A program made the translations under genes and the position numbers. DNA of 64,000 nucleotides, from contig QVOM02000034.1 of the NCBI GenBank assembly GCA_003586115.2, positions 114,405,571 through 114,469,570 of the forward strand, read 5' to 3'. Shown here one piece after another: positions 1 through 11,875 of the stretch. The notes beneath the pieces were generated by a model. The model ran no database searches and was not told the origin of the DNA. It saw only the letters and a program-made list of their open reading frames with translations. Positions within the stretch are counted from its first letter, which is position 1, and each line of letters opens with the position of its first letter. The stretch is from Salvator merianae. Lineage: Eukaryota; Chordata; Lepidosauria; Squamata; Teiidae.

Positions 1-116
1 AAACAAACAAACAAAAAATCCCTTTCTGGACATTGCGCTTCACTGATGAAGTGGAAATACAGATTTTCACTTTGACTGTGAATCAAAAATGCAAATTTCA
101 TCTGTGCACATCCCTA
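1..116. mobile_element. Partial hAT-type MITE, right end only
   Basis: The segment ends in GTGCACATCCCTA, the inverted form of the TAGGGATGTGCA terminus seen on seven other copies in the window. Read on the minus strand, its first ~90 bases follow the left part of the copy at 62914-63258 closely (TGCACA, then AAATTTGCATTT, then a TTCAC..GTGAAAATCT stretch). The left half lies outside the window, so the target-site duplication cannot be checked. Confidence 0.7.
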
Positions 117-203
117 GTTCATTTTTCTCAAAAGGACACTGGGCACAACTATTTTTTATACTGCAAAACTCTTATGTGTAAAATATATCCATATACTTTT
201 CAT

Positions 204-985
204 TAGGGATGTGCATGAAGCTTCGTGCACTTCGAATTTCGTGCGAATATCACATTTCTGCCATCTTCGTGTGAAATGCGAAGACAAAAGGGACTCGCGA
301 ATGCGAATCGCGAAGCTCCCGGCGACCTTCGAGACCTTCGCCATTTGCCGCGAGCTCCCTCTTTTTGGCCGAGAGAAGCTCCTGCATCAGAGCGTAGAAG
401 CTTCATGCAGCCTAAAAGAGGGAGACCGATTGGAAACGTCAGAAAATCAATGCTGAATCCGATTGCTAAAGTAGTGCTGCCTCTGTGACAGGCAGCACAT
501 AACTTTAGTGATCGGATTCGCATTGATTTTTCTCCGTTTCCGATTGCTGTCTCTCATCCCCCCCCCCCAGTCTGTCAGCACGCACACTGACAGACTGGGG
601 GGGGGAATGAGAGAGGGCGCTGTGCGACTGCAAAGAGAGAAATCAAGGCGAAGGGAAGACCTTCGCCTTGATTTCTCTCTTTCCGATCGCGCTCTCTCTT
701 ATTCCCCTTAGTCTGTCAGTGTGCGCGCGTGACTGACAGACTAGGGGGAATGAGAGAGCGATCGGAAACGGAGACAAATCAAGGTGAAGGGAAGACCTTC
801 GTGGCAAAGGTCTTCCCTTCGCCTTGATTTGTCTCCATTTCCGATTGGTCGGTCGCTGCGAAGATTTTTGCCGCGAAAATGAAAGGCTCCCTTTTCGAGC
901 CTCTCATTTTCACGTGAAAATGAAGCTCCCTTCCTTCGCAGCACTGCAAAGCAAAGAGGGGAAAGTGCCTTCGTGCACACCCCTA
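204..985. mobile_element. hAT-type foldback MITE with chained hairpins (copy A)
   Basis: A 782-bp non-autonomous DNA transposon. It begins TAGGGATGTGCATGAAG and ends in the inverted form CTTCGTGCACACCCCTA. It is flanked by a perfect 8-bp duplication, CTTTTCAT, at 196-203 and 986-993, which is diagnostic of hAT-like transposition. Inside is a chain of strong hairpins: about 551-614 (arms around CAGTCTGTCAG with runs of C/G), 611-699 (arms around AATCAAGGCGAAGG), 690-760 (a second CTGTCAG hairpin) and 744-850 (a second CAAGG hairpin). Neighbouring stems share flanking sequence, so alternative folds are possible. It is CpG-rich relative to its surroundings, which suggests it is fairly young. It has no transposase; ORFs inside are by-products of the palindromes. 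Confidence 0.9.
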
Positions 986-993
986 CTTTTCAT

Positions 994-1980
994 ACATGGA
1001 GAAAAGGAGTCTTTTGGCTGATCTTGCAATGGCTGATATACTGGACCCACAAGCACACTAGGAGCATCCCTTCCACACTGGTGTGGTCCAAGGGAGGGCC
1101 CAAATGTGGCCTCCTTTAGACCACCACAGCAGCATGCAGAAGGGAGGATCCTAGTGCACTTGCTAGTCTGGTATACAGACCCATGCAGAATAGTCCTTTG
1201 AAACTCAGGCTCACAGGAATGCAATAGTAGAACCCACAAACAATTACTGTTTACCTTTCCCAACATTGGTATGCACAATGTTGAATGGAATCATTGTTCC
1301 ATATTGCAGGTGCAGAAAAAAAGTTGAGATATAGGAGCCCTCTTAGCAACTCAAGGGTTACAACGCTAAAGACACTAGTATTGCATATTGCATTTAATAT
1401 ATTTTCTGTATCTCTGTGCTTATTTTATTTTATTTAAAAGTAAGAGCAAAGATGAATCTAGATCAACTTGTTTCTCCAGGTTATTTCTTCCCTCATTGTC
1501 TGTGACCCTCCCCAGACCTTACTTTGTTCACTGCAGTTACTGATGATGATAACATTGGTATACAGTAATTTTGGTGCCAACAATGTCTGAACAGTTTTAT
1601 ATTAAGTTTATGATGCTGATTAAGAATATGACTTCGGTTTTGCCAGATTGGCTCTAATTTCTGAGATATTTAATAGTTAATTAATTAGCGCAACACGTTT
1701 GAAAAGCATTCAGACCTGCCAGCATTATAGGCCTACAAATTGCAATACAAAATAATTATATGGGATATGTCATTACCTAAGACACTGTTAAAGAGTCAAA
1801 AGACAGACCAAAAGCTATTGCATTTGTTATCACACACAAGTTGCATTGGGGGAATGTATTATTTTCATGGATGTCCATTATCTCAAAAACTAGAACCAAT
1901 TCAGCAAAAGTAATGGGATTTTTGAATTCAGCATCCTCAAAATACCCTACATCCATTCAAAAAACCTTGCCCCCTGATTA

Positions 1981-1982
<2 letters not shown>
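994..1982. other. No gene seen; possible old MITE fragment at the start
   Basis: AT-rich sequence with no convincing ORF or splice-bounded segment. About 1010-1200 contains phrases reminiscent of the interior and right end of the GGCC-terminus elements (GCAGAATAGTCC near 1185), but no terminus pair or duplication can be seen. The rest is unassigned. Confidence 0.4.
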
Positions 1983-2033
<51 letters not shown>

Positions 2034-2034
2034 T
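1983..2034. repeat. (ATT)n microsatellite
   Basis: About 17 near-perfect copies of ATT. It gives a poly-Tyr artefact in one reading frame. Confidence 0.97.
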
Positions 2035-3253
2035 GTAGACCTGTGAATAAGAATAAGAATACTCATTAGCTTCATAGGACAGTTGGAGTGGGGATTTTTG
2101 GAAACACAGCTTCAAGGGGAAAGAAAAAAAAAATTCAACTTCCATCCCTATGTGCTTCAGACCCAGCTCTACACACATACATTTGAATAAAATTAAAAAA
2201 AAAAAAAAAACCTCTCAAGACAGCAGGATAAAATTCTAAGCTAAAGTGCATAGAGTTTTAATACTGGTGGGTTTGTGGCCAAGATGAAAACTGAAGTGAT
2301 GATCAAGTCAGAAGAGGGAAATTTTAGGTTCAAGTTCCACATACAACAAACAGATCCTAAAGAAGATGCTTTATTGAGAGTATCACAACATCCTTCCCCC
2401 AACTGTTCATTGAACTGTGAATTCATCCTGAAGAAAATAAGAGACACCCTGCTGGACTAATACAATGGCCCATATAATCCATGCTCACAATGACCAACCA
2501 GATACCAAAGAGACAACCACAAGCAGTGCATTGTCACAATAGGTGACTCCTCTCTCATTCTCTGCAACATCCTGTCTTAAGTGGCACAGTGAAACAGTCA
2601 TCATGACTAATGTTCATTTATAGCTTTGTCTTCCTAAAATCGAACTCCAACACTTTCTGTACCATATGGGCTGTTCTTACCCATGTAGTGCAGGACCATA
2701 GACACAGGCCATGCTGGAGCAGGCTAGCACTAGACTGCTCCAAGGGCTGTCCACATTCAGACAACCCATTGTGGCCCAGTTCTGACTACTGACTTCAAAA
2801 CCAGTGTGGGGCCTTCAAAGACTGGGAACGTTCATTCCTGGCCTTCACTGTATCTCGGAGGGTCATCAGAATGGGTCCCCTTTGTCATTCCAGCCCATGA
2901 GGACATGCTGTTTGCACACCTTTGTAATCCAGAATATGGACTCTGGTCTAGTTGCGAACCTCTTTAAAGGACCAGGATACAGTGTCATGAAGATGAAGTG
3001 AGCTAAGGGGAGGTGAGACTTCCCCCCAATCCACAATAGGTGTGGAAATCATATATTTGAATCCAAGCCCAGTGCGGAAAGAACCACATTTTTTAGCCAT
3101 CCAGATTGACAAACATCATTAGCAATGAGCAAAAGAACCTAACTTCATTCTGCTAATCTTTCATCCAATGTCATTGCTACTTCTATTTTAATTTCATTGC
3201 ATTTTATGTAACAAAATATCCATTTTGTACTTGGGACTATATCACACGTAAAG
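2035..3253. other. No gene seen; possible GGCC-family fragment
   Basis: Contains a poly-A stretch near 2193-2209 and otherwise non-coding sequence. About 2668-2970 starts like a GGGCTGTTCTTACCC terminus and ends TTTAAAGGACC, loosely resembling family 2, but no duplication is visible. A possible degraded MITE only. Confidence 0.35.
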
Positions 3254-3613
3254 GCTGCATCTCCATTACACAATAAAAACACCTAAGGACAACTGATTTC
3301 TATTGACAGTAATGGAAACTGACCTCACTAAATGTCCTTTTGTCTGGTCATGCCTCCACTTACCTGGGGAGGTACCCAGTGAAGCACTTGCTGCCACTGT
3401 GTCTCAATTTGCAGTGGCAGCAAGCATCTCATGGTGATTGTGCTCCCCCACTCCAGACACAATTGCCACTGAAGGCACCTGCAGCCACCATGAGGAACGG
3501 TGCCTTCGTGCTTAATAATGGAGACACAGAAGTGTCTTTTTCAGTGGCAGATCATGGCCCCTCCATCACATGACCATAACAGAACTGTGTGGCTGGGTAA
3601 GTGGAGACCCAGC
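3254..3613. mobile_element. Putative GCTG-end MITE
   Basis: The left end GCTGCATCTCCATTAC faces a right end whose reverse complement is GCTGGGTCTCCACTTAC. The 5-bp flanks (TAAAG and CATAG) match only 3 of 5, so the boundaries are tentative. The ends resemble those at 47201-47472 and 38593-38713. A further related right end, GTAAGTGGAGATGCAGCC, lies near 40262-40279 without a recognisable partner. Confidence 0.45.
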
Positions 3614-4202
3614 CATAGCTAAAAACATGGGAGTGGGGTAATAGAATAAAACCTTTACAAAATTGAGCTCTAACCACATTAGGGAGGGAGGAATAGGGTA
3701 AGATAATTATTTTATTCTATGTTGCAAGTAAGGAATAATTTATTGTATATGGAAGCAATTGCATTGTCAATAGAAAATTAATTGAAAAAAAATTAAAATA
3801 CATATTTTGAATATTTTCTGCCAAAATACACAGGGTTATACAGGATCTCTCTTACAATCAACTCTGCATCTCTTCATACATGATGGCCTGTAGTAGCAGC
3901 TTTAATTTCAGTCTATTTTCTAATGATTCCCAAACATGAACTTTGCTATTTTCACAGCTGCTGAATACCCAGTCAACATACTCAAGAATGAACTTACTAT
4001 TAATACAGTAATGCAGTATAAGCAAATACTATCCCAACAAAGATGGAATGTCCACCCAAAAGCAACATTTTGTGCTGCAGCTGTCAAAAGATCAATATGT
4101 GCAGTAAAAACTCTGACACAATATACAAAGTGAATGGATGCTACTTTGAAGGTGTGCTTCTTGATAGAAATTAATGAAAGCAAAAGAAAAATAGATTACT
4201 AG
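3614..4202. other. No gene seen
   Basis: AT-rich, non-coding by eye. The last 8 bases (ATTACTAG, 4195-4202) are the target-site duplication of the adjacent hAT element. Confidence 0.5.
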
Positions 4203-4903
4203 TAGGGGTGTGCACGAAGCTTCGTGGCATTCGATTTTCGATCGAATTTCGTGATTCCGTGCCCTTCGCATCGAATGCGAAGGGCACCAGAAATCACGAA
4301 TGCGAATTGCGAAGGTCCCTCAATTTTTCGAAGTATTTCGGGACCTTCGCAATTTGCCAAAGTCTCACCTCTCTAGGCTGTCAGCGCTGGCGCTGACAGC
4401 CTAGGGTGAATCAGCCAGCCAGCAGCGAGTGGAAGTGCAGAAAATTCAACGGAAGGGAGGGATTCCCTTCCCGTTGATTTTCCTTCTCTTCCCCTCACTG
4501 ACTCACCCCCCCTAGGCTGTCAGCGCGAGCGCTGACAGCCTAGGGTGAATGAGGCAGCCAGCAGACATCGGAAGCAGATAAATCAAGGCGAACGGAAGAC
4601 CTTTTCGCCTTGATTTCTCTGCTTCAGATGGCGCTCGCCTCTCTCTCATCCCCCCCCAGTCTGTCATCAGACTGACAGACTGGGGGGGGGAATGAGAGAG
4701 AGGCGAGCGCCATCCGAAGCAGAGAAATTAAGGCAAAGGTTTTCCCTTCGCCTTGATTTATCTGCTTCCGTTCGCGGTGAAGATTTTCGCCGCGAAAACG
4801 AAGGGCTTCATTTTCGTGCGTATTTTTTCGCACGAAAACGAAGCCTAGGAGCTTCGCAGTCCTGCGAAGCGAAAAGGGAAAAGTGCCTTCGTGCACATCC
4901 CTA
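4203..4903. mobile_element. hAT-type foldback MITE with chained hairpins (copy B)
   Basis: A 701-bp element beginning TAGGGGTGTGCACGAAG and ending CTTCGTGCACATCCCTA. The flanking 8-bp duplication is ATTACTAG (4195-4202) against ATTATTAG (4904-4911), 7 of 8 matching. The interior alternates the same two hairpin types found in the copy at 204-985. Stems around GGCTGTCAGCG lie near 4369-4408 and 4507-4548, stems around AATCAAGGCGAA near 4580-4625, and a CAGTCTGTCA hairpin near 4650-4705 followed by another CAAAGG/CCTTCG stem. The order and loop sequences differ from copy A, so modules have been rearranged or exchanged. No transposase is encoded. Confidence 0.9.
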
Positions 4904-5142
4904 ATTATTAGGTGGGAGGGAGGATGAAGAAGAGGAGGAGGGGGGATATTCTCCTCCTCCATTTCCCAAAGGAAGACAAGAATCTTCTAGATTCCCAATT
5001 CAAACATGCATTTATAAAGGATGAACACCTTTTCCATACCTGTTGCCATCCTGGCTATGAAAGCAGAGCAGCCAGGAAGTGTTGATCCTCAGCTTCAATG
5101 TTTCCATCCACAGATGTTTTCAGGAGCACACAAAATTGTTTA

Positions 5143-5230
5143 TTTGTTTATTTAAAATATTTGTATACTGCTTCCCATTGAAATATAATCTCAAAGTGGT
5201 ATACAAAGAACAAAAACAGCTAAAAATGGC
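5143..5230 (-). repeat. LINE 3'-end fragment (L2/CR1-group style)
   Basis: TTTATTTGTTTATTTAAA followed by a GTATACTGC...AAAGTGGTATACAA stretch. Read on the minus strand this is the usual end of squamate L2-group LINEs: a short region before an A/T-rich tail. It is old and degraded. Confidence 0.5.
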
Positions 5231-5485
5231 TGCAGACATCACCCATTTTCTGTGTTCAAGAAAGCACAGCACTCAAAGACAGCAGTTCAAGGTAAGTCTG
5301 CAAGGTGTGGAGGAAGCCCTTTTCAGAGCCCTTTCCTACTGCTCTTCCATTAAAGCATTCTACCGAGCACCTATGACAAAATGAGTGCTCAAAGAGAGTG
5401 GGGACATGAAATCCCTATACACTTTGAGCACCCTCGCAGAGCAAGGGTGCAGACATGTGTGATCTCTGCACTGTTGATATAGTCC

Positions 5486-5960
5486 CAGAGTGTTGTATTT
5501 ATTTATTGATTGATTGATTGATTGATTGATATTTTTATCCTTTCCTGTACCCAAAGGTCTCAGGGTGAGTTGCAACAGTAAAAACAATATTTAAAATGAA
5601 CCCATTAAAAACAACAGAGACTGAAGTTAGAAAGACGGAGTTTTTTCTTGAGCCAAAGACCAGGGTAATTAGATGCCTTTTCATTAACCTTCTAGTGAAG
5701 TTGCCTGGTACACCTCAGAGGTAAGGCTATTCCATAGTATGGGGTCCATCACCAAGAAGGCCCTATCTCAGGACCCCACCTCTTTAACTACTAAAGGTGG
5801 TGATACAACCTGGAACACCTCCTTTGCAGATCTTAAGGCATGGACAGGTCAATATGGAGGAAAGAATTCCTTTAGATATTTGGGGCCCAAACCATGTCCA
5901 GATATTGCCAATAATGCATTTTGGTTCAGGAGTGACATTTTTGGCTTGAACCTTAGTCTC
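5486..5960 (-). repeat. LINE fragment, 3' region, with (GATT)n in the tail
   Basis: Starts with TATTTATTTATTGATTGATT, a tail with about six GATT units at 5507-5530. It is followed by TTTTATCCTTTCCTGTACCC...CTCAGGGTGAGTTGCAACAGTAAAAACAATA, which reads on the minus strand as a LINE 3' end. The continuation to about 5960 (GATATTTGGGGCCCAAACC region) resembles a widespread reptile LINE segment. This assignment rests on remembered family style, not a search. No intact ORF. Confidence 0.5.
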
Positions 5961-7013
5961 TTAACACTTTAATATTAGAAGTGGGGTAGGTGCCATTTTT
6001 CTTCATAAATTCCACCTCTCTCTTTATCTCTCAAGGCAAAACAGCACAACATCAGGCTGAAAAAGATGTCTGCATTTAAAAAGGAAAGCTAAACTGCAAT
6101 TTTGTCATAGGTTTCCACTTCTGTTTACACAATTATGAAAACAAGCATAGTTACAAATGTATTTAAAAAAATTAGCCACTCTTTCAGAATAACGTTATTG
6201 TTCAGTTAGCAAATTCATACACTGTAAACATGACTCAATGTACCCATGGTGAGAGACCTGTAAAAACCATAGGTGATATATTTCTGTACACTTATATTCC
6301 AACACCATTAAAAGAAAAGCTGTCTAAACATTACTGAAGCAGACAAGGATATATGGGCCATTAGCTTAGGAATGGGTATGTTATGGACCAATTTGTGATC
6401 CACTTGGTAGTCTAATTCAAGTTGCTACCTAATGTAAGATTAGCACTGAGCACCATTGTTATATTTCAGATCACTGATTTTAATTACAGTGTTCTTAATA
6501 ACAAACATTCATCAGCAGGGACAGTCATAGCTAGTGATCCACTTCATCCATATATGAAACACAACTAAGTTGCTTCCTTCTTTTTGACCTGGAAAGAAAC
6601 AGTGTATAAAAATATTGGAAAGCCCACTCTTCGCCCATTACCAAACATTTCAGCTGTTTAAAACAAACAAAATCCAATATTCACTAGTAGTTATATGTTG
6701 CAGAAATTCAAACTGTTGTCTGCAGCTGTAAAAAAGCAAGAAACAAAAAACTCTGCTCTCAGCATTCCTTCCCTCGCCATCCTAAACTCGTTCAAGCATG
6801 CATGATGTTTGCTGCTATGTACACCTGACAGCATTATTCCCAAGAGATCAGAGTTGTAAGTGCACTGCCTGTTACCATCTCCTCAAGAATTCTCCAAGAC
6901 ACATGGTCTGACTTGCTCACCTCAGCAAGTTACACTCTAACAAAAAAAAAGAAAGAAAGAAAGAAAAATTGAGGGAGAGTTAATGTTCATCAAGATCAGC
7001 AACAGGACACAGA
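5961..7013. other. No gene seen; GAAA-rich tract
   Basis: AT-rich and non-coding. 6942-6968 is an A-run followed by five GAAA units. Confidence 0.5.
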
Positions 7014-7600
7014 GGTCCTTTCTGCACTTATCTGCAGTCCAGAATAGAAGCCCTGTAGTCAGTATGTCAGCCTTATTGCTCCTCATGTGAGACCCCATCC
7101 ACTGCTGGTATGTTCTGCCTGCACTGGATAGAGCATAATTCCGATCAGTGAAGCCCTGACTGGATTATCAGTATACCTCAGTATACATTCCAAGATGGAA
7201 AGTGCAAAAAAGCCCCAGGAATGAAAGTTCCTGGCCTCCAAAGGTTCCAGTTGAGGCTGTTTTGACTGAGCACCTAGAAGCAGTATACTTCCAGTGCTGC
7301 TTCCAGGTGCCTGGTAAAATGGTATACTGGACCACAACCTCTGTGTTGTCTACACATGGGTCATGGTCTGTTATACTGGCTGGAATGCTGCATGGACCAC
7401 TTAAAAGTACTGCACGCTTTGGGCAGGCTAAGGCTCTTCATTTTCATGCTGTAACCTTCTGCATCACCTCTTCTGGTACAAGCAAAGTGGTCTACTTGGA
7501 GGCATGCCCTTCTAGTAGACTGTTTCATAGTGCAGACAATGTGTTCTAGTGGGTCCCCTCTTCCAGTGTACCATCCAGTGTAGACACAGTCTGAATGACT
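7014..7600. mobile_element. GGCC-terminus MITE, TGCACTTAYC subgroup, right end unclear
   Basis: The left end GGTCCTTTCTGCACTTATC matches the subgroup terminus. The interior around 7090-7175 (GAGACCCCATCCACTGCTGG, then ATAGAGCATAATTC) parallels 19190-19270 in the better-bounded copy at 19104-19620. A stretch near 7204-7235 (GAATGAAAGTTCCTGGCC) is the inverse of one in that copy. The right boundary is not resolved. Confidence 0.6.
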
Positions 7601-9410
7601 ATCAGTATATCCACTGAGGACATGTATTTGTGCCTTTTCTGAAGAAATCTAAATTAGGAAAAAAGAATGGTGTACATCATAATAATTCAAATTTCAGTGC
7701 TGCATTGACACGGTGTCTTTATTGAACCACATGCACAAGCACAGATGAATGCATTTCTGCTGGTTCACACACTCCAGAAAGGTGCACATTTCTGCAGATG
7801 TTAACATATAAACACATCAATTATAATCATATGTATTTAAGCTCATTTTTGATTACTATGTACACAAAATTTATATACAGTATGTGCAAACACTTAGATT
7901 TGAGCTGCATGTGAATTTGTGGAAATGTGTTGATACGTTTCATACATATGGTATTTAACCAGAAAATGATAAAATTCATCATGATAGTGAAACCTGAAAT
8001 GAGAAAAGGGATATCAAAGATCCACGAATAAGATTGAAAAAAGGAACAAAAATAAACCTTCCACCCTACCTTCAATATGTATATATCTGCTTGTATGTTT
8101 GCTGTGTTAAGCTACACCAAACTCTTAAGCATCAATCAAGGGGCCCAATTTCACATGCTTGTCCCACTAAACTATGGAATCTCTACCTACAGATTTGGCA
8201 TGGTCTAAATGATATCCATACATTTTGCAATGTGAGCCACCATCTGTTAAATAAAGGCATCTATTAAAACCAATTCCTCACACCAGATAGCATAAGCCTT
8301 TTAATAAATATAATTACAAACATCTAATATTTCACCCTAAGGAGCTCTATAAAATCCTTTGCAAGTCAACATCTTCAAAATAAGTCTGAAATAGAATGCT
8401 GTACTTGGAGTCTAAACTTTTATTTTGTTTGATATTATTTGGTAGTCCACTTTCAGATTAATAAATATATTTCAGATTTCTATTATAGATATGATACTTT
8501 TTTCCTTTGAAGTGTTGAATATATTTTCTTCTGATAGATTCAATTAATGACGTTAGTTGAAGGCAAACAGTTATATAACTGCTTCGCTAGTCACATGTTA
8601 AACATTATTGGCATACTATAGGAATTCCTCGGAGTCTGGACCCAAATCTACATGTACATCAGCAAGCACCAAACCTTTATGGATCTTTAAACTCAGGATT
8701 TGTACAACAGCAAAGGTAGAAGCCAGACTGACTTAGAACAAAAAACACCTATTCTAAAAAAGCAAGGAAAATTGTGTGGAAATAGCAAAAGCAAATCTAC
8801 ACAGACATATCATACAATGTTGTTAGAAAATGTATTTCAAAACTGAGATAGAAGGTTTTGTTTTGTTTTTCTTTTCTGTTTCATTTAGAGAAACAGGACC
8901 TAAATTATGAAGACCTGCTTGGCACAACCAGCAGACACAATCAAAAGTGTCTACTAGCATACAGACGACCAGATCTAGAACACATGAGGCATGCAGAAGG
9001 CATGCTTCCCTCGTTCTGGACTACCATAGTGTGTCGCTGAAAAGCATCCTAGAAGTTTGGAGGTTAATATGCAGTTAATTTGCACTGTTTTGTTGTTGTT
9101 TGTTTCAAATCTTGGCCCAGCCTTCACTCCCAGTGGTTTTGGCTGGACTGGGATGCCAAAATGTAGATGGCCCTTGAAGTGGACTATTGGTAGCCCTGAA
9201 GTTGTCCAAGCCTCACTTGGAACGTTCCAGCTGTGGGAAGCTTAAAAGCTGTCCACAGGCATTCCCACGGAAGTGGAAATGGTGCATTCACACCACTTCT
9301 GATAGTGTGAGGTGAGGGGCCTTTTGGTTCAGACTGGACCTAATGCACACCGGATGTAATGTCCCCTCACCCAATCAGAGGGAGAGCTGGATGGGATGTC
9401 TGGCATCATG
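7601..9410. other. No gene seen
   Basis: AT-rich and mostly unremarkable. About 9100-9400 is less AT-rich and includes an inverted pair GTGAGGTGAGGGG / CCCCTCACCC (9307-9372), possibly the remains of another foldback repeat. Confidence 0.4.
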
Positions 9411-9589
9411 GGCTCTTTCTGCACTTGGCCTTATTGCAGATTTTATCCCAGAATAGGGATCTGCCATCCACATGCTAGTGCAAACTATAAAAGGTCTTGC
9501 CCGGGGCCTACCATACTCTGCACTAGCATGCAGATGGCAGATCTCTATTCTGAGATATAATCTGGAATAAGTCCAAGTACAGAAAGGCC
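9411..9589. mobile_element. Palindromic GGCC-terminus MITE, 179 bp
   Basis: The left arm reads GGCTCTTTCTGCACTTGGCC and the right arm ends GTACAGAAAGGCC. The two arms pair over most of their length (CAGAATAGGGATCTGCC against GGCAGATCTCTATTCTG). The 4-bp flank CATG is duplicated at 9407-9410 and 9590-9593. Truncated relatives lie at 43246-43372 and 45790-45881. Confidence 0.75.
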
Positions 9590-10088
9590 CATGATGTCCC
9601 ACCAGGAACAGACCATGGGCACCTGCCATTCACATTTCCAGAGCAGCTGGACAGGACAGGACCAGTTCCAGTGCTCCAGAAGTGAATGACCCCAGCTGTT
9701 CCTGTGTATCACCAATCTGGAATTATCTGAGGGCACAATTCCAAACCAGTAAGTGGAACCTGGCTAAAGACTATAATTCTGTTCAAACTCACAGGAACAT
9801 TAGTCTCCCTGAATATAATGGATTATGCATGTGTTCAATGCACTTGAATTGAAATGGCATGAAGGAGAGAGATTCAGTCTCTGTGCTGTGTATAGTGGGG
9901 CACTCCTTGTTTTGACATTAAGGGCCAGATACCTTTTACCATCAAGCTAAACGGTGCAAGAATTGAGCTGAAAAACTGTAGGCCTGTTAGTTTAGTATCT
10001 GTCCCATGAAAAATGGCAAACTTGTAATAACATGTAAACTCACCAGACATTTAACAGCATAGGTCTTGTTCTTGGATAGCCAACTTGG

Positions 10089-10520
10089 GGCCTTTTCACA
10101 CTTTAATGCTAGTGGGTGTCTGGATGCTCACTAGCACAGTGCGTCCACATTTTGCAGAGACCAAGGTGATCAGGAGCAACTGCAGACACTCCCAATCACT
10201 ACAAGTTGCAGACAACAAAATTGGACTGCTCCCGGTATGCAGCATTCATACCCACTTCCACATGTGAACACTGCATGCCACAGCATGAAGTGGCTGCAGC
10301 TGCACAGTTGTATGCCATGTTCCCAGTTGCCATGGCAGTGGCTGGCTGTTTCCATGGTTGCTGTCATGGCATGGTGGCCATTATTCACACTGCAAATGCT
10401 GGAAGCCTGGTTCCTGGTTGTTTCAGTCCTTGAAGTATGGATGGTCACCACACCACAGGGACTCTTGCAGCTTGAAATGGTTAGATTTGATTATTCCAAG
10501 GTAGAAAGTATGAAAAGGCC
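10089..10520. mobile_element. GGCC-terminus MITE, CACACTT subgroup, 432 bp
   Basis: Starts GGCCTTTTCACACTTTAATG and ends AAGTATGAAAAGGCC. The perfect 5-bp duplication CTTGG lies at 10084-10088 and 10521-10525. Internal hallmarks shared with other copies are GCTCACTAGC near the left end, GATCAGGAGCAACTGCAG, a CCATGGCAGTGGCTGG block and a final hairpin around TTGATTATTCCAAGGTAGAAAG. It has no coding capacity; several overlapping short ORFs on both strands arise from its internal near-palindromes. Confidence 0.85.
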
Positions 10521-11404
10521 CTTGGCTTCTGAAAGGGGAAAAGTCTTGTTTAAATAATCTTTTCTTTAGTTTTTCTGAGAGCATCAACAATCATGTGGAT
10601 AAAAATGATCTAGCAGGCATTGTCTAATTAAATTTTTGGTAGCAATTGATGAATTCCATCACCAAAGACTTCTTAGCACCCAAGTTTAACAATTTAAAGG
10701 ATTTCATGGATAAGCAACTGGATAAGAATAAAATGACCATTTCCCACAATAGATGGCCAAGGTTTTGACCTGGAGTTGTTTTATTAGCATAAAGGCTTCA
10801 TCTGCATGTACTTTATTTAACCCATCTCCTCTACAGAACCTGGCTTACAATGAGTCCCAGGAAGCAACATCTAAACCAGTGTCCACAATCAGCATAAAAT
10901 CATGGGAGTATGCTGATCTGTGTTTACCTGATAGCATCTTTCTCTCAAACACAAAAGTGCTACCCCAGTCCCAGCATCACCCCACAACTGATCATGGTTT
11001 GAATCACCTCTACTCCGCTTTGCCCTACCTCTTTGATGGAACATCTCAATGGAGTTCCCGAAAGAGGTGGCCATAGGAGTGTTGTGTTTTTCTGAAATGA
11101 CAGTGTACATATCTAAATAATGCAATATGAGTAGCTGCAAGCTTTATCATGACCATTCAACAAGCATCACTTCTTCCATAATATCCCAGTTTCTTGCATA
11201 ACCATGCTGCATTGTTCCAACATCCTGCTCCATGGATACCAGGTTCTGCTCTAGAGGAGGAGAAGGATGGCTCTGCTCTGATGGAACCAAAGGCAATGTC
11301 AATAGAAACAGCCACTAATGATGGCTGCTTTCCTGTCCCCTAACCCCATGTTCCATTCCCCCTCACCCCAACCAACCAATGGTTCTTGCATTATCCCAGA
11401 ATCA

Positions 11405-11505
11405 GTTACTGTTCAAAATTAATGTAACTTTGTTTTGAATTTTTGTAAATGACTTTGAAGTGTTAGCAAGAAAAAGCAGTATAAAAATGTTTTATATAAA
11501 CAAAG
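11405..11505 (+). repeat. Possible LINE 3'-end fragment
   Basis: TTTTGTAAATGACTTTGAAG...GCAGTATAAAAATG followed by an A/T-rich tail resembles the GTAAGCCGCC...TATAAAT end of L2-group LINEs. It is short and degraded. Confidence 0.3.
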
Positions 11506-11875
11506 AAGATAAAATTTTGGTGTCAGAATTTTGCCGTGGGGAAGTGGCAGGATATCAAATGGCTAGAGCAATTTCTTATGACCAGGGGGCATTAAATTAT
11601 ATGATGGAAGAGTTTCATTCTGAAGCATGATTACCCACAATTCCAAGGCTCCTGGAGGGTTGTGCCACCAAAAAGCCAGAGTTCTGCCAGGTACAGACAC
11701 CTCTAGCCAACAAAATGGACACGGGTGTCACAAATGCAATTGATTTGATACATAGGTTACAGTTTACAGGGAACTGGACCTGAAAGCCTGGACCCCCTGT
11801 GTTTAGACCAGAATTCTTGTTACCTACCAGTATCAATATTAGAAAAGGCAAGCCTAAGTTTTAAAAGGACAAGAA

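Noticed and set aside
5079..5384. Plus-strand donor AAG|GTAAGTCTG near 5290 with an upstream ORF
   Set aside because: The ORF runs across an inverted LINE 3'-end fragment and no acceptor is convincing.
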